Shown: positions 1 to 6,110, counted from the stretch's first letter. The stretch: DNA of 6,697 nucleotides from Pseudomonadota bacterium (GCA_023390905.1 JAEWBY010000017.1:1-6697); one strand, 5' to 3'. The notes: generated from the sequence alone by a model not told the origin. Numbers and translations: made by a program.

Positions 1-268
1 CGGCGCCCGTATCGCTGCCTGGCCCGTCCTGAAGCACGCCGAGGCAATTTACGACGACGTCGACGGCGTGCTCGCGCAGGAGCCGCGCCAGCGCAGCTGC
101 ATCCAGCGAGAGGATCGGCAGCTCGACATCCGACGCGCTCATTCTTTGCGACGGCGACAGGCTGCGCGCCACGCCGACGACGCGGAATCCCCGGGCGCGG
201 AGATCGTCGGTGACGAAGCGGCCGATCAGGCCGGAGGCGCCGAGCACCAGAATGGTTCGCTCACTCAT
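1..268 (-). CDS. NAD(P)-binding SDR/epimerase-like protein, N-terminal part only
   Basis: The gene starts at ATG 268-266 and runs off the left edge, so only 89 residues are visible. The N-terminus (TILVLGASGLIG) is a beta strand followed by the Gly-x-x-Gly-x-x-Gly nucleotide-binding loop (G10, G13, G16). This is typical of extended/atypical short-chain dehydrogenases and NAD-dependent epimerases. The strand VDVVVNCLG near residues 69-77 fits the later Rossmann strand that lines the cofactor site. The catalytic Tyr-x-x-x-Lys, if present, lies outside the window, so substrate and reaction are unknown. It is the last visible gene of a three-gene operon and begins 8 bases after the DUF2269 stop, with a weak GAGAAG ribosome site. 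The Rossmann fold call is firm; the subfamily is open. Confidence 0.85.
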   Translation of the reverse strand, partial: MSERTILVLGASGLIGRFVTDDLRARGFRVVGVARSLSPSQRMSASDVELPILSLDAAALARLLREHAVDVVVNCLGVLQDGPGSDTGA

Positions 269-276
269 CTTGCTTC

Positions 277-744
277 TCAAAACGGTTTTGCGATCATCAG
301 CCAGAGGATCAGCATGGTCGCGCCGAAACCGGGAAAGCCGAATGCGAACCAGCGGCGGAACAGCACGAAGTAGCGCGGCGGCAGCGCGCTGCGCTGATCG
401 GTCGCTTTGCGCGCAAGATCCCGCATTTCGATCTGCATGAAGACGACGGGAATCCAGAACAGGCCGGCGACGGCATAGAGCGCCAGCGAGGCGAGCAGCC
501 AGTGCTCGGTGATCGGTATCGCCGAGAGCATCATCAATAGGCCGCCCGTGACCGGCTGGAGCAGCACGGCGGAGAACGTGAAGATCGCATCAGCGATCAC
601 CACGACCGATGCGGTGCGTGCGATGAACGCCACATCGTTCGTACGATGCGCCATCAGCATGAAGAAGGCGATGCCGGTGCCTGTGCCGAGGATGACGATG
701 GCGCCGAGCACATGCAGGAACTTGACCAGGACATACGGCGTCAT
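277..744 (-). CDS. DUF2269 family integral membrane protein
   Basis: A 155-residue protein with about four predicted membrane helices (roughly residues 5-31, 44-73, 82-104 and 134-152). The conserved-looking first helix carries a His (H11) in the pattern KFLHVLGAIVILGTG, which matches my memory of DUF2269 proteins (about 150 residues, inner membrane, function unknown). A charged loop (around 105-131, with RDLARK and RYFVLFRRW) separates helices three and four and is probably cytoplasmic. The ATG (744-742) overlaps the TGA of the upstream hydrolase as ATGA, so translation is probably coupled. The SDR gene follows after 8 bases. Membership in the family is likely. A joint role with the SDR protein and hydrolase is inferred from gene packing only. 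Confidence 0.8.
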   Translation of the reverse strand: MTPYVLVKFLHVLGAIVILGTGTGIAFFMLMAHRTNDVAFIARTASVVVIADAIFTFSAVLLQPVTGGLLMMLSAIPITEHWLLASLALYAVAGLFWIPVVFMQIEMRDLARKATDQRSALPPRYFVLFRRWFAFGFPGFGATMLILWLMIAKPF

Positions 745-1640
745 GGCTTCTTGGTCGCCTTTGGCCGGTCAGGGTTCAGCGCACGCGCGAGATCGCCGCT
801 TGCGGCTTCGACCCCGGCTTCGCTCTCGATCATCCAGTGGCCCTCGCTGCCGACGGCCGGCAGGATGCGGAAGTCCACCTTGCCGCCACCGCCGCGATAC
901 GCGTCGGCCAGGCTCTTCGAAAATGCCGGCGCGAAGTAGCTGTCATTGCCCGCAACGAGCCATGTGACGGGGATACGGGCGCCTCTGCCGAACTCCGCGG
1001 CAGCGGCAAGCAGCTTGGCTGGTGCGCAGATCCGGTTCGGCTCATCATTGGCATGGCCGCCGCGCCCCGGCGCAAACACCGTAATGGCGGCGATCGTCTT
1101 CGGGTCGGCATCGGCGAGCGCCAGCGCGCCCCAGCCGCCGGCGGAATGGCCGATCACGATCGCGGCCTCGTTGCGAATGAAATCCTGCTTTCGCAAATGG
1201 TCCAGCGCGAGCCGGATCTGCCCGGCCGTTGCACGGCCAGAACGCGCATAGTCGGCCTCGTCACATGCGCCCTGATCCTCGACATAGCGGCCGCCGGTCG
1301 CGCCATGGCCGAGCCGCTCCGGCACCAGCACGGCATAACCGCGCGCGACGAGATAGGCGGCAAGCGGACGGTATTCCGGCTGCGGCATTTGCGCCCGACG
1401 CAAGCCGTTCTGCGTCGAGGCGTGCGCGATGACCGCAAGCCGGAACGGACCTGCGCCGGCGGGACGAAACAGCACGGCATGGGCGGCGACGCCGGTATCC
1501 GGCGACGGCACAAGCCATGTCTGTCGGCGAAGCAGCTCGCCCTCTTCGCCCGACGGGCCAGCCCTGACCTGCGCGCACAGAGGCGGCGCAGCCAGCAAGG
1601 TCAGCACAGTCAGGAGCGCGATGATTTTGAGGAGCCGCAT
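741..1640 (-). CDS. Secreted alpha/beta hydrolase (299 aa)
   Basis: This is an alpha/beta-hydrolase fold enzyme, probably an esterase or dienelactone-hydrolase-like protein, exported to the periplasm. With the ATG at 1640, the first ~24 residues form a clean signal peptide: MRLLK, a leucine-rich core, then a likely signal peptidase I cut near LCA-Q. The nucleophile elbow is GHSAGG (Ser166), the acid is probably Asp233 in AGNDSYF, and the base is His268 in GSEGHW, so the triad is complete and in the usual order. The strand VIAHAST before residue 80 resembles an oxyanion-hole segment. A GTG at 1676 would add 12 residues (WRSLLVSPWPF) ahead of the signal. I prefer the ATG, although neither start has a clear Shine-Dalgarno. 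It is first in an operon with DUF2269 and SDR genes. The substrate is not predictable. Confidence 0.85.
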   Translation of the reverse strand: MRLLKIIALLTVLTLLAAPPLCAQVRAGPSGEEGELLRRQTWLVPSPDTGVAAHAVLFRPAGAGPFRLAVIAHASTQNGLRRAQMPQPEYRPLAAYLVARGYAVLVPERLGHGATGGRYVEDQGACDEADYARSGRATAGQIRLALDHLRKQDFIRNEAAIVIGHSAGGWGALALADADPKTIAAITVFAPGRGGHANDEPNRICAPAKLLAAAAEFGRGARIPVTWLVAGNDSYFAPAFSKSLADAYRGGGGKVDFRILPAVGSEGHWMIESEAGVEAASGDLARALNPDRPKATKKP

Positions 1641-1845
1641 GAATGGCCAGGGCGACACGAGAAGCGACCGCCACACTAGTTGGAACGAATCACTCTGGGC
1701 GGACTTTTTGCGCTGTCACTGTCGTTCATTCATTGCCGCAGAACGAGTTTTGCACCGATGCACGGCATGCCGAGGCGATTTGAGTCGGCGTCTTGTCTTT
1801 TTTCGGCACAACAGGGTTGAGAGACTGATGCACAAAGTCCACACG

Positions 1846-1861
1846 TTAACCGATAATTAAC
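1846..1861 (+). promoter_or_regulatory. CtrA-type binding box (TTAA-N7-TTAAC)
   Basis: The sequence TTAACCGATAATTAAC is an exact match to the full CtrA consensus of alphaproteobacteria, with two TTAA half-sites exactly 7 bases apart and the final C. The two halves also form a near direct repeat (TTAACCGATA / TTAACGATA). It lies 44 bases upstream of the GNAT ATG (1906) and about 205 bases from the divergent hydrolase start. A GATAAT hexamer (1852-1857) inside the box could be a -10 element, in which case CtrA would repress; if the box sits at -35 it would activate. A GAGTC site (1782-1786), the CcrM methylation target, lies 60 bases upstream. The remainder of the 1641-1905 gap shows no other clear signal apart from a short palindrome at 1872-1885. 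Confidence 0.55.
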
Positions 1862-1871
1862 GATAGGACTT

Positions 1872-1885
1872 GCCGCCGAGGCGGC
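1872..1885. repeat. Short GC palindrome in the GNAT leader
   Basis: GCCGCC-GA-GGCGGC is a 6-base inverted repeat between the CtrA-type box and the GNAT start. In RNA it could fold only as a small, tight hairpin. It also argues against the TTG at 1870 as the GNAT start. It could be a leader hairpin, an operator or chance in GC-rich DNA. Confidence 0.35.
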
Positions 1886-1905
1886 GACTTGGTTTGATCG
1901 CGTCC

Positions 1906-2415
1906 ATGAGCACAACCCTGATCGAGGTCCGGCCGGCCAAAGCTGCAGATGCAACTGCGGTGGCGTCCACGCATGACGAAGCCTGGCGCTCCGCCTATCA
2001 GGGCATCATTCCCGGCGCCGAGCTGGAAAAGCTGATCAACCGCCGGGGCCCGCAATGGTGGGACAGTGCGATCCGCAAGGGCAGCCGCGTCAGCGTGCTT
2101 GTGTTCGGCGACAAGATCGCGGGTTACGCCAATTACGGTCGCAACCGCGCCCGCAGCCTGCATTTCGACGGCGAGATCTACGAGCTTTACCTGCGCCCGG
2201 AATTCCAGGGCCTCGGCTTCGGCCGTCGCCTGTTCGCCGCCGCCCGCCGCGACCTGATGCAGAGCGGGCTGAAGAGCATGGTGGTGTGGGCGCTCTCGGA
2301 CAACGACCCCGCGACCGAGTTTTACCGGGCACTCGGGGGCCGTATGGTGGCGCGCTCGTCGGAGCGTTTCGGGCCGAAGGCGCTCGACAAGGTTGCCTTC
2401 GCCTGGACCAACTAG
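1906..2415 (+). CDS. GNAT family N-acetyltransferase
   Basis: A 169-residue single-domain GNAT enzyme that would transfer an acetyl group from acetyl-CoA to an amine; the acceptor is unknown. The start is ATG 1906 (MSTTLIEVRPAKAAD), which gives the usual first GNAT strand followed by a helix. Motif A is clear: IYELYLRPEFQGLGFGRRLF, with the acetyl-CoA pyrophosphate loop Q101-G-L-G104-F-G106. Motif B follows with LSDNDPATEFYRALGG (residues 130-145), including N133 and the conserved Tyr140. An upstream TTG at 1870 would add 12 arginine-rich residues (PPRRRLG), which do not look like protein of this family. The gene is preceded by a full CtrA-type box and by no obvious Shine-Dalgarno. The stop region is followed by an in-frame near-duplicate ending in a second stop (2428-2430). 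Confidence 0.9.
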   Translation: MSTTLIEVRPAKAADATAVASTHDEAWRSAYQGIIPGAELEKLINRRGPQWWDSAIRKGSRVSVLVFGDKIAGYANYGRNRARSLHFDGEIYELYLRPEFQGLGFGRRLFAAARRDLMQSGLKSMVVWALSDNDPATEFYRALGGRMVARSSERFGPKALDKVAFAWTN

Positions 2416-2431
2416 ATTTGGACCAATTGAG

Positions 2432-2480
2432 CTGCTGAAAGCAGAAACGGCAACGTTTCCCGTCCGTCGATACCGTTGCC
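2432..2480 (+). terminator. Overlapping hairpins after the GNAT gene, possible terminator
   Basis: Three stems can form here. CTGCT-GAA-AGCAG spans 2432-2444. GAAACG-GCAA-CGTTTC spans 2444-2459 and has a GNRA tetraloop. GGCAACG (2449-2455) can instead pair with CGTTGCC (2474-2480), 7 perfect base pairs, which excludes the second stem. Only a short TTT follows (2481-2483), so this is not a classical intrinsic terminator. It lies 17 bases after the GNAT stop and about 130 bases before ppa. It could attenuate, terminate or protect the 3' end. Confidence 0.4.
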
Positions 2481-2522
2481 TTTGCGCCGGTGATTTCCGG
2501 ATTCATTATTTCACAAAAACGC

Positions 2523-2553
2523 GATGGATCAGCGGGCCAAGCCCGCGTATGAC
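2523..2553. repeat. REP-like palindromic element upstream of ppa
   Basis: The core GCGGGC-CAA-GCCCGC (2532-2546) is a perfect 6-bp inverted repeat with a 3-base loop, flanked by ATGGATCA on the left and GTATGAC on the right. From general knowledge, the arrangement GGATnnn-GCGGG-tcAA-CCCGC-nnATGAC resembles dispersed extragenic palindromes of Bradyrhizobium and relatives. Only one copy is visible here, so repeat status is inferred. The rest of the 2416-2608 gap holds a tandem stop, hairpins and a weak sigma70-like pair (TTGCGC at 2482, CATTAT at 2504, 16-base spacer) that could drive ppa. Confidence 0.5.
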
Positions 2554-2608
2554 AGCGCCAAAATCGGCTGCCGGGCGCGATTTTACCTCGGCAACAACGG
2601 AGCCTTGA

Positions 2609-3142
2609 ATGCGTATCGATGCGATATCGATCGGAAAAAACGTACCGCACGAAGTCAACGTCCTCATCGAAGTCCCCGTGGGCGGCGAACCGATCAAATA
2701 CGAGATGGACAAGGAGGCCGGCACGCTGGTGGTCGACCGCTTCCTCTATACGCCGATGCGTTACCCCGGCAATTACGGCTTCATCCCGCACACGCTGTCC
2801 GATGACGGCGACCCTTGCGACGTCCTGATCGTCAACACCCGCGCCATCATCCCCGGCGCCGTCATGAGCGTGCGCCCGGTCGGCGTGCTGTTCATGGAGG
2901 ACGAGGCCGGCGGCGACGAGAAGATCCTGGCGGTCCCGTCCTCGAAGCTGACCCAGCGCTACGACAAGGTGAAGTCGTATTCCGACCTGCCCGACATCAC
3001 GCTGCAGCAGATCCAGCACTTCTTCGAGCACTACAAGGATCTCGAGCCCGGCAAATGGGTGAAGGTGCTGCGCTGGGGCAATGCCGAAGACGCGCAGAAG
3101 CTGATCCTCGAAGGCATGGCGCGCGCGAAGAAGAGCAAGTAG
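2609..3142 (+). CDS. ppa: Inorganic pyrophosphatase, family I
   Basis: A soluble cytoplasmic enzyme that hydrolyses pyrophosphate to two phosphates and so pulls DNA, RNA, protein and nucleotide-sugar synthesis forward. The 177-residue length is normal for bacterial family I hexamers. Active-site residues align with E. coli PPase: E21, K30, E32, R44, Y52, Y56, then the metal motif D66-G-D68-P-C-D71, D97, D102, K104 and the pair Y141-K142. The fifth position of the PROSITE-type signature is Cys70 where E. coli has Val; I believe Cys is common in alphaproteobacteria. GGAG at 2599-2602 sits 6 bases before the ATG. It has a 193-base leader region after the GNAT gene, so it probably has its own promoter. 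The C-terminus ends in a lysine-rich tail (ARAKKSK). Confidence 0.98.
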   Translation: MRIDAISIGKNVPHEVNVLIEVPVGGEPIKYEMDKEAGTLVVDRFLYTPMRYPGNYGFIPHTLSDDGDPCDVLIVNTRAIIPGAVMSVRPVGVLFMEDEAGGDEKILAVPSSKLTQRYDKVKSYSDLPDITLQQIQHFFEHYKDLEPGKWVKVLRWGNAEDAQKLILEGMARAKKSK

Positions 3143-3152
3143 CTTTTCTTGT

Positions 3153-3195
3153 CCCGGCTCTGCAGCGCAACGCTTCACGCTGCGCTGCGACCGGG
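3153..3195 (+). terminator. Large two-part hairpin after ppa
   Basis: GCAGCGCA (3162-3169) pairs perfectly with TGCGCTGC (3181-3188) across an 11-base loop. Outside it, CCCGG (3153-3157) pairs with CCGGG (3191-3195) after a small asymmetric internal loop. No T-run follows, so it is not a standard intrinsic terminator. It begins 11 bases after the ppa stop and ends 24 bases before the M20 start. It could end or pause ppa transcription, stabilise the ppa 3' end, or be a dispersed palindrome. Confidence 0.45.
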
Positions 3196-3218
3196 CGTGA
3201 GAGCTTGGGGGATCATCG

Positions 3219-4700
3219 ATGCGGCGGCTTCTCAGGATCGTTCGTAATATCGTCCTGCTGATCGTTGCCGCCGTCGTCGTCCTTGCCGGCGTGCTGGCGT
3301 TCAATGTCCTCACGCGCGGCTCGCGCCAGCTGCAGGTCGCGGCAGTGCCCCGCGCCACCGTCGACGCCGAGGGCGCGGCAAAGCGGCTGTCGGAGGCGAT
3401 CCGCTTCCAGACCATCTCAAACTTCCTCAATCCCGAGCAGGACGCCGAGGCGCTGCGCGGGTTGCGCGCGCATATCGAAAGCAGCTTTCCGGCCTTCCAT
3501 GCCGCCGCCAAGCGCGAGGTGATCGGCGGCCACAGCCTGCTCTACACCTGGGAAGGCAGCGACCCGAAGGCCAACCCGATCGCGCTGCTGGCGCATCAGG
3601 ACGTCGTGCCGGTCGCGCCCGGCACCGAGAAGGATTGGCAGCAGAAGCCTTTCGACGGCGCCATTGCCGACGGCTTCATCTGGGGTCGCGGTTCCTGGGA
3701 CGACAAGGGCAACCTCTACGCCATGCTCGAGGCGGCCGAGCAGATGGCGAAGGATGGCTTCCGTCCGAAGCGGACGATCTATTTCGCCTTCGGCCATGAC
3801 GAGGAAGTCTCTGGCACCCGCGGCGCCAAGGCGATTGCGGCGACGCTCGCCGCGCGCGGCGTCAAGCTCGACTTCGTGCTCGACGAAGGTCTCCTGATCG
3901 CCGAAGGCATCATGAAGGGCCTGGACAAGCCGGCCGCGCTGATCGGCCTCGCGGAGAAGGGCTATGCGACGCTGGTGCTGACAGCACATGCGACGCCCGG
4001 CCATTCCTCGATGCCGCCGCGGCAGACCGCGATCGGCATGATGAGCGCCGCGCTGGCGCGGCTCGAGGACCACAGGCTGCCGATGCATGTCCGTGGCGCG
4101 GTCGCCGAGATGTTCGATACGCTCGCGCCGGAAATGAGCGGCTTCAATCGTCTGGTGCTGTCGAATCTCTGGCTGTTCAAACCGCTGCTGCTGCGCGAGT
4201 TCGAGAAGACCGGGCCCACCGAGGCGATGGTCCGCACCACCACGGCGCTGACCATCTTCAATGCCGGCGACAAGGACAATGTGCTGCCGGGCAATGCGGA
4301 GGCCACCGTCAATTTCCGCCTGCTGCCGGGCGATACGCAGACGAGCGTGTCCGAGCACGTCCGCTCCACGGTCGAGAACGACAAGATTTCGATCGCGACA
4401 TTCCCGGGCAATACCGATCCGCCGCCGGTGACGGGCACCGCGAGCCAATCCTATTCCGCGCTCAACCGGACCATCCGCGAGATCTTTCCCGATGTCGTCG
4501 TGTCGCCCGGCCTGATGATCGCCGCGACAGATTCACGGCACTATGCGGGGATTACCGACAACATCTTCCGCTTCTCGCCGGTGCGCGCCAATTCGGAAGA
4601 CCTCAAGCGCTTCCACGGCACCAACGAGCGCCTCAGCATTGAAGGCTATGCCGACATGATCCGGTTCTATCGGCGGCTGATGCAGAATACGGCGGGGTGA
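3219..4700 (+). CDS. Membrane-anchored M20 family metallopeptidase (PM20D1/CPS1-like)
   Basis: A 493-residue zinc hydrolase of the M20 family, closest in layout to carboxypeptidase S and PM20D1, which act on peptides or N-acyl amino acids. A basic start (MRRLLRIVRN) and one hydrophobic helix (about 10-29) should anchor it in the inner membrane with the catalytic domain in the periplasm. The metal site is intact: H126-x-D128 in LLAHQDVVPV, bridging D161 in WGRGSWDDKG, base E195 and ligand E196 in FGHDEEVSG, an acidic ligand at D222 or E223, and H441 in TDSRHY. The lid/dimerisation domain (about 245-370) includes ATPGHSS with H262. GGGGGA at 3207-3212 lies 6 bases before the ATG. It follows ppa after 76 bases and a strong hairpin, so co-transcription is uncertain. 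The natural substrate is unknown. Confidence 0.93.
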   Translation: MRRLLRIVRNIVLLIVAAVVVLAGVLAFNVLTRGSRQLQVAAVPRATVDAEGAAKRLSEAIRFQTISNFLNPEQDAEALRGLRAHIESSFPAFHAAAKREVIGGHSLLYTWEGSDPKANPIALLAHQDVVPVAPGTEKDWQQKPFDGAIADGFIWGRGSWDDKGNLYAMLEAAEQMAKDGFRPKRTIYFAFGHDEEVSGTRGAKAIAATLAARGVKLDFVLDEGLLIAEGIMKGLDKPAALIGLAEKGYATLVLTAHATPGHSSMPPRQTAIGMMSAALARLEDHRLPMHVRGAVAEMFDTLAPEMSGFNRLVLSNLWLFKPLLLREFEKTGPTEAMVRTTTALTIFNAGDKDNVLPGNAEATVNFRLLPGDTQTSVSEHVRSTVENDKISIATFPGNTDPPPVTGTASQSYSALNRTIREIFPDVVVSPGLMIAATDSRHYAGITDNIFRFSPVRANSEDLKRFHGTNERLSIEGYADMIRFYRRLMQNTAG

Positions 4701-4709
4701 GGTCTTCTC

Positions 4710-4842
4710 CCTCGCCCCGCTTGCGGGGAGAGGGTCGGGGTGAGGGGGAGTCTCCGCGGAGACGGTGAGAGTTGGACTCGCGGAGAGTCCCTCTCACCCG
4801 GATTGCTTCGCAATCCGACCTCTCCCCGCAAGCGGGGCGAGG
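4710..4842. repeat. 133-bp compound inverted repeat, probable two-way terminator
   Basis: Outer arms 4710-4733 and 4819-4842 are perfect 24-bp inverted repeats, and each also contains a CCCCGC-TT-GCGGGG self-hairpin. Inside lie a 14-base palindrome GTCTCCGCGGAGAC (4750-4763), a stem GGTGAGAG/CTCTCACC (4764-4771 with 4791-4798) enclosing GGACTC/GAGTCC, and a hairpin CGGATTGC-TTC-GCAATCCG (4799-4817). The two halves look like diverged copies of one element in opposite orientation; the right copy carries 16 extra bases (the last hairpin). The element fills the gap between the convergent M20 and folD genes, starting 9 bases past the M20 stop and ending 10 bases before the folD stop. Similar CCTCGCCCCGC-type repeats are, to my knowledge, dispersed in alphaproteobacterial genomes. 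The structure is seen; the terminator role is inferred. Confidence 0.8.
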
Positions 4843-4852
4843 TGAAGCAAAA

Positions 4853-5737
4853 TCACACCGCCGGCTTGGGCACGCCCGCGATGGCGCAGGCGGCGCGGAG
4901 CGTGTTCACCAAGAGGCAGGCGACCGTCATCTGGCCGACGCCGCCAGGCACCGGCGTCACGGCACCGGCAACACCGAGCGCTTCCTGATAGGCGACGTCG
5001 CCGACGAGCTTCGTCTTGCCGTCTTCTCTCGGGATGCGGTTGATGCCGACATCGATCACGGTCGCACCCGGCTTGATCCAGTCGCCGCGCACCATCTCCG
5101 GCCTGCCGACGGCAGCATAGACGAGATCGGCCTGCTTCACGAGACCAGGCAAATCGCGCGAGTGCGAATGCGCGATCGTCACCGTGGCGTTCTCGTTGAG
5201 CAACAGCTGCACCAACGGACGGCCTACCAGATTGGAGCGGCCGATGACGATGGCGTTCATGCCTTCCAGCGAGGCATGCACGCTCTTGGTGAGGATGATG
5301 CAGCCGAGCGGCGTGCAGGGCGACAGCGCCTCGAAGCCGCCGGCAAGCCGGCCGGCATTGTTCGGATGCAGTCCGTCGACGTCCTTGGCCGGGTCGATGG
5401 CGTTGACGACCGCCTCGGTGTTCAGGCCCTTCGGCAGCGGCAGCTGCACCAGAATGCCGTGCACGGCGGGATCGCGGTTGAGCTTTGCGACCAGCGCCAG
5501 CAGATCCGCTTGCGACACATCGGCCGGCAGCTTGTGCTCGAACGAGGCCATGCCGGCGGCCTGGGTCTGGGTATGCTTGGAGCGGACATAGACCTCGCTG
5601 GCGGGATCGCTGCCGACCAGCACGACGGCGAGGCCCGGCACCAGATTGTGCTCGCGCTTGACGCGGGCAACCTCGTCGGCGACGCGGGCGCGAAGCTCCG
5701 CGGCAATGATTTTTCCGTCGATGATCTTGGCCGTCAT
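4853..5737 (-). CDS. folD: Bifunctional methylenetetrahydrofolate dehydrogenase/methenyltetrahydrofolate cyclohydrolase
   Basis: A cytoplasmic enzyme that oxidises 5,10-methylene-THF with NADP+ and hydrolyses the methenyl product to 10-formyl-THF, supplying one-carbon units for purines and formyl-Met-tRNA. The 294 residues are standard length. Key residues sit at E. coli numbering: Y50 and catalytic K54 in YVRSK, Q98 in VQLPLP, and D121 in KDVDG. The dinucleotide site is GRSNLVGRP (166-174). The C-terminal signature reads PGGVGQMT (264-271), with Gln269 where the family signature has Pro. The start is ATG 5737 with AGGGA 6 bases upstream; the reading frame is open further back to 5935 but that is the shadow of the upstream gene. 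It begins one base after the DUF167 stop (TGACATG), so it is probably translationally coupled. Confidence 0.97.
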   Translation of the reverse strand: MTAKIIDGKIIAAELRARVADEVARVKREHNLVPGLAVVLVGSDPASEVYVRSKHTQTQAAGMASFEHKLPADVSQADLLALVAKLNRDPAVHGILVQLPLPKGLNTEAVVNAIDPAKDVDGLHPNNAGRLAGGFEALSPCTPLGCIILTKSVHASLEGMNAIVIGRSNLVGRPLVQLLLNENATVTIAHSHSRDLPGLVKQADLVYAAVGRPEMVRGDWIKPGATVIDVGINRIPREDGKTKLVGDVAYQEALGVAGAVTPVPGGVGQMTVACLLVNTLRAACAIAGVPKPAV

Positions 5738-5738
5738 G

Positions 5739-6095
5739 TCAGTTCCCTGAGTCCGTCGATTTGGCGGCAGTGAGCCGGCGCAGCGTTTCACCGAGCCGCA
5801 TCGGATCGCCGTCAACTGCAATCTGCTTCTGCCGCGAGGTGGCTCCGGCGAGAAGCCGCACGCTGGTCTTGGGCACGCCGAGCGATTTCGCCAGAAGCTG
5901 CAATACCGCCCGGTTGGCCTCGCCGCCATCGGCAATGGCGCGAACCCGTACTTTCAATACGCTGCGGCCGTCGGCCAGCGTCTCGATTCCGTCGATGTCG
6001 TCGCGGCCGCCGCGGGGCGTGACCCGCAGCGCGATGCTGATACCCGCCGTGGAATAGCGCCAAGGCTCCCTAGGGCGCTCGTTCGAGGCGGCCAA
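5739..6095 (-). CDS. DUF167/UPF0235 (YggU) family protein
   Basis: A 118-residue small protein of the DUF167 family, whose function is not established. The family core is clear: IALRVTPRGGRDDI (20-34), VRVRAIADGGEANRAVLQLLAKSLGV (49-74, the conserved G-E/Q-A-N region), and VRLLAGATSRQKQIAVDG (79-96). The only plausible start is TTG at 6095. Reading upstream in frame meets the TAA of the YggT gene 15 bases earlier, and no ATG or GTG occurs before the conserved core. The rare start may lower its yield relative to its neighbours or rely on coupling to YggT translation. The YggT-YggU pairing is also found in E. coli, supporting the call. The ~15 N-terminal residues before WRYSTAG are likely poorly conserved. 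Confidence 0.9.
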   Translation of the reverse strand: MAASNERPREPWRYSTAGISIALRVTPRGGRDDIDGIETLADGRSVLKVRVRAIADGGEANRAVLQLLAKSLGVPKTSVRLLAGATSRQKQIAVDGDPMRLGETLRRLTAAKSTDSGN

Positions 6096-6110
6096 GGTCC
6101 GCCCGCGCCG

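Noticed and set aside
837..1679. Long plus-strand open frame opposite the hydrolase gene
   Set aside because: Arginine-rich low-complexity translation with no domain. The opposite strand encodes a complete alpha/beta hydrolase with signal peptide and triad, so this is a GC-bias shadow.
1836..1845. Possible DnaA box near AAGTCCACA
   Set aside because: At least two mismatches to TTATCCACA, single copy, with no origin features nearby.
1870..1905. TTG start adding 12 residues to the GNAT protein
   Set aside because: The extension is translated from a palindrome and is arginine/proline rich; the ATG at 1906 gives a normal GNAT start.
2090..3511. 473-codon minus-strand open frame spanning the GNAT, ppa and M20 genes
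   Set aside because: It runs antisense through three recognisable genes and their spacers, has a biased composition and shows no domain. It is typical antisense openness in high-GC DNA.
3417..4448. 343-codon minus-strand open frame opposite the M20 gene
   Set aside because: Antisense to an intact peptidase with all metal ligands; the His/Arg-rich translation has no recognisable fold.
4772..5773. 333-codon plus-strand open frame opposite folD
   Set aside because: It begins inside the inverted repeat and is antisense to a complete folD; no domain seen.
5738..5935. 66-codon N-terminal extension of folD
   Set aside because: It overlaps the DUF167 gene in another frame, and the standard FolD N-terminus (MTAKIIDGK) begins at 5737 with a good ribosome site.
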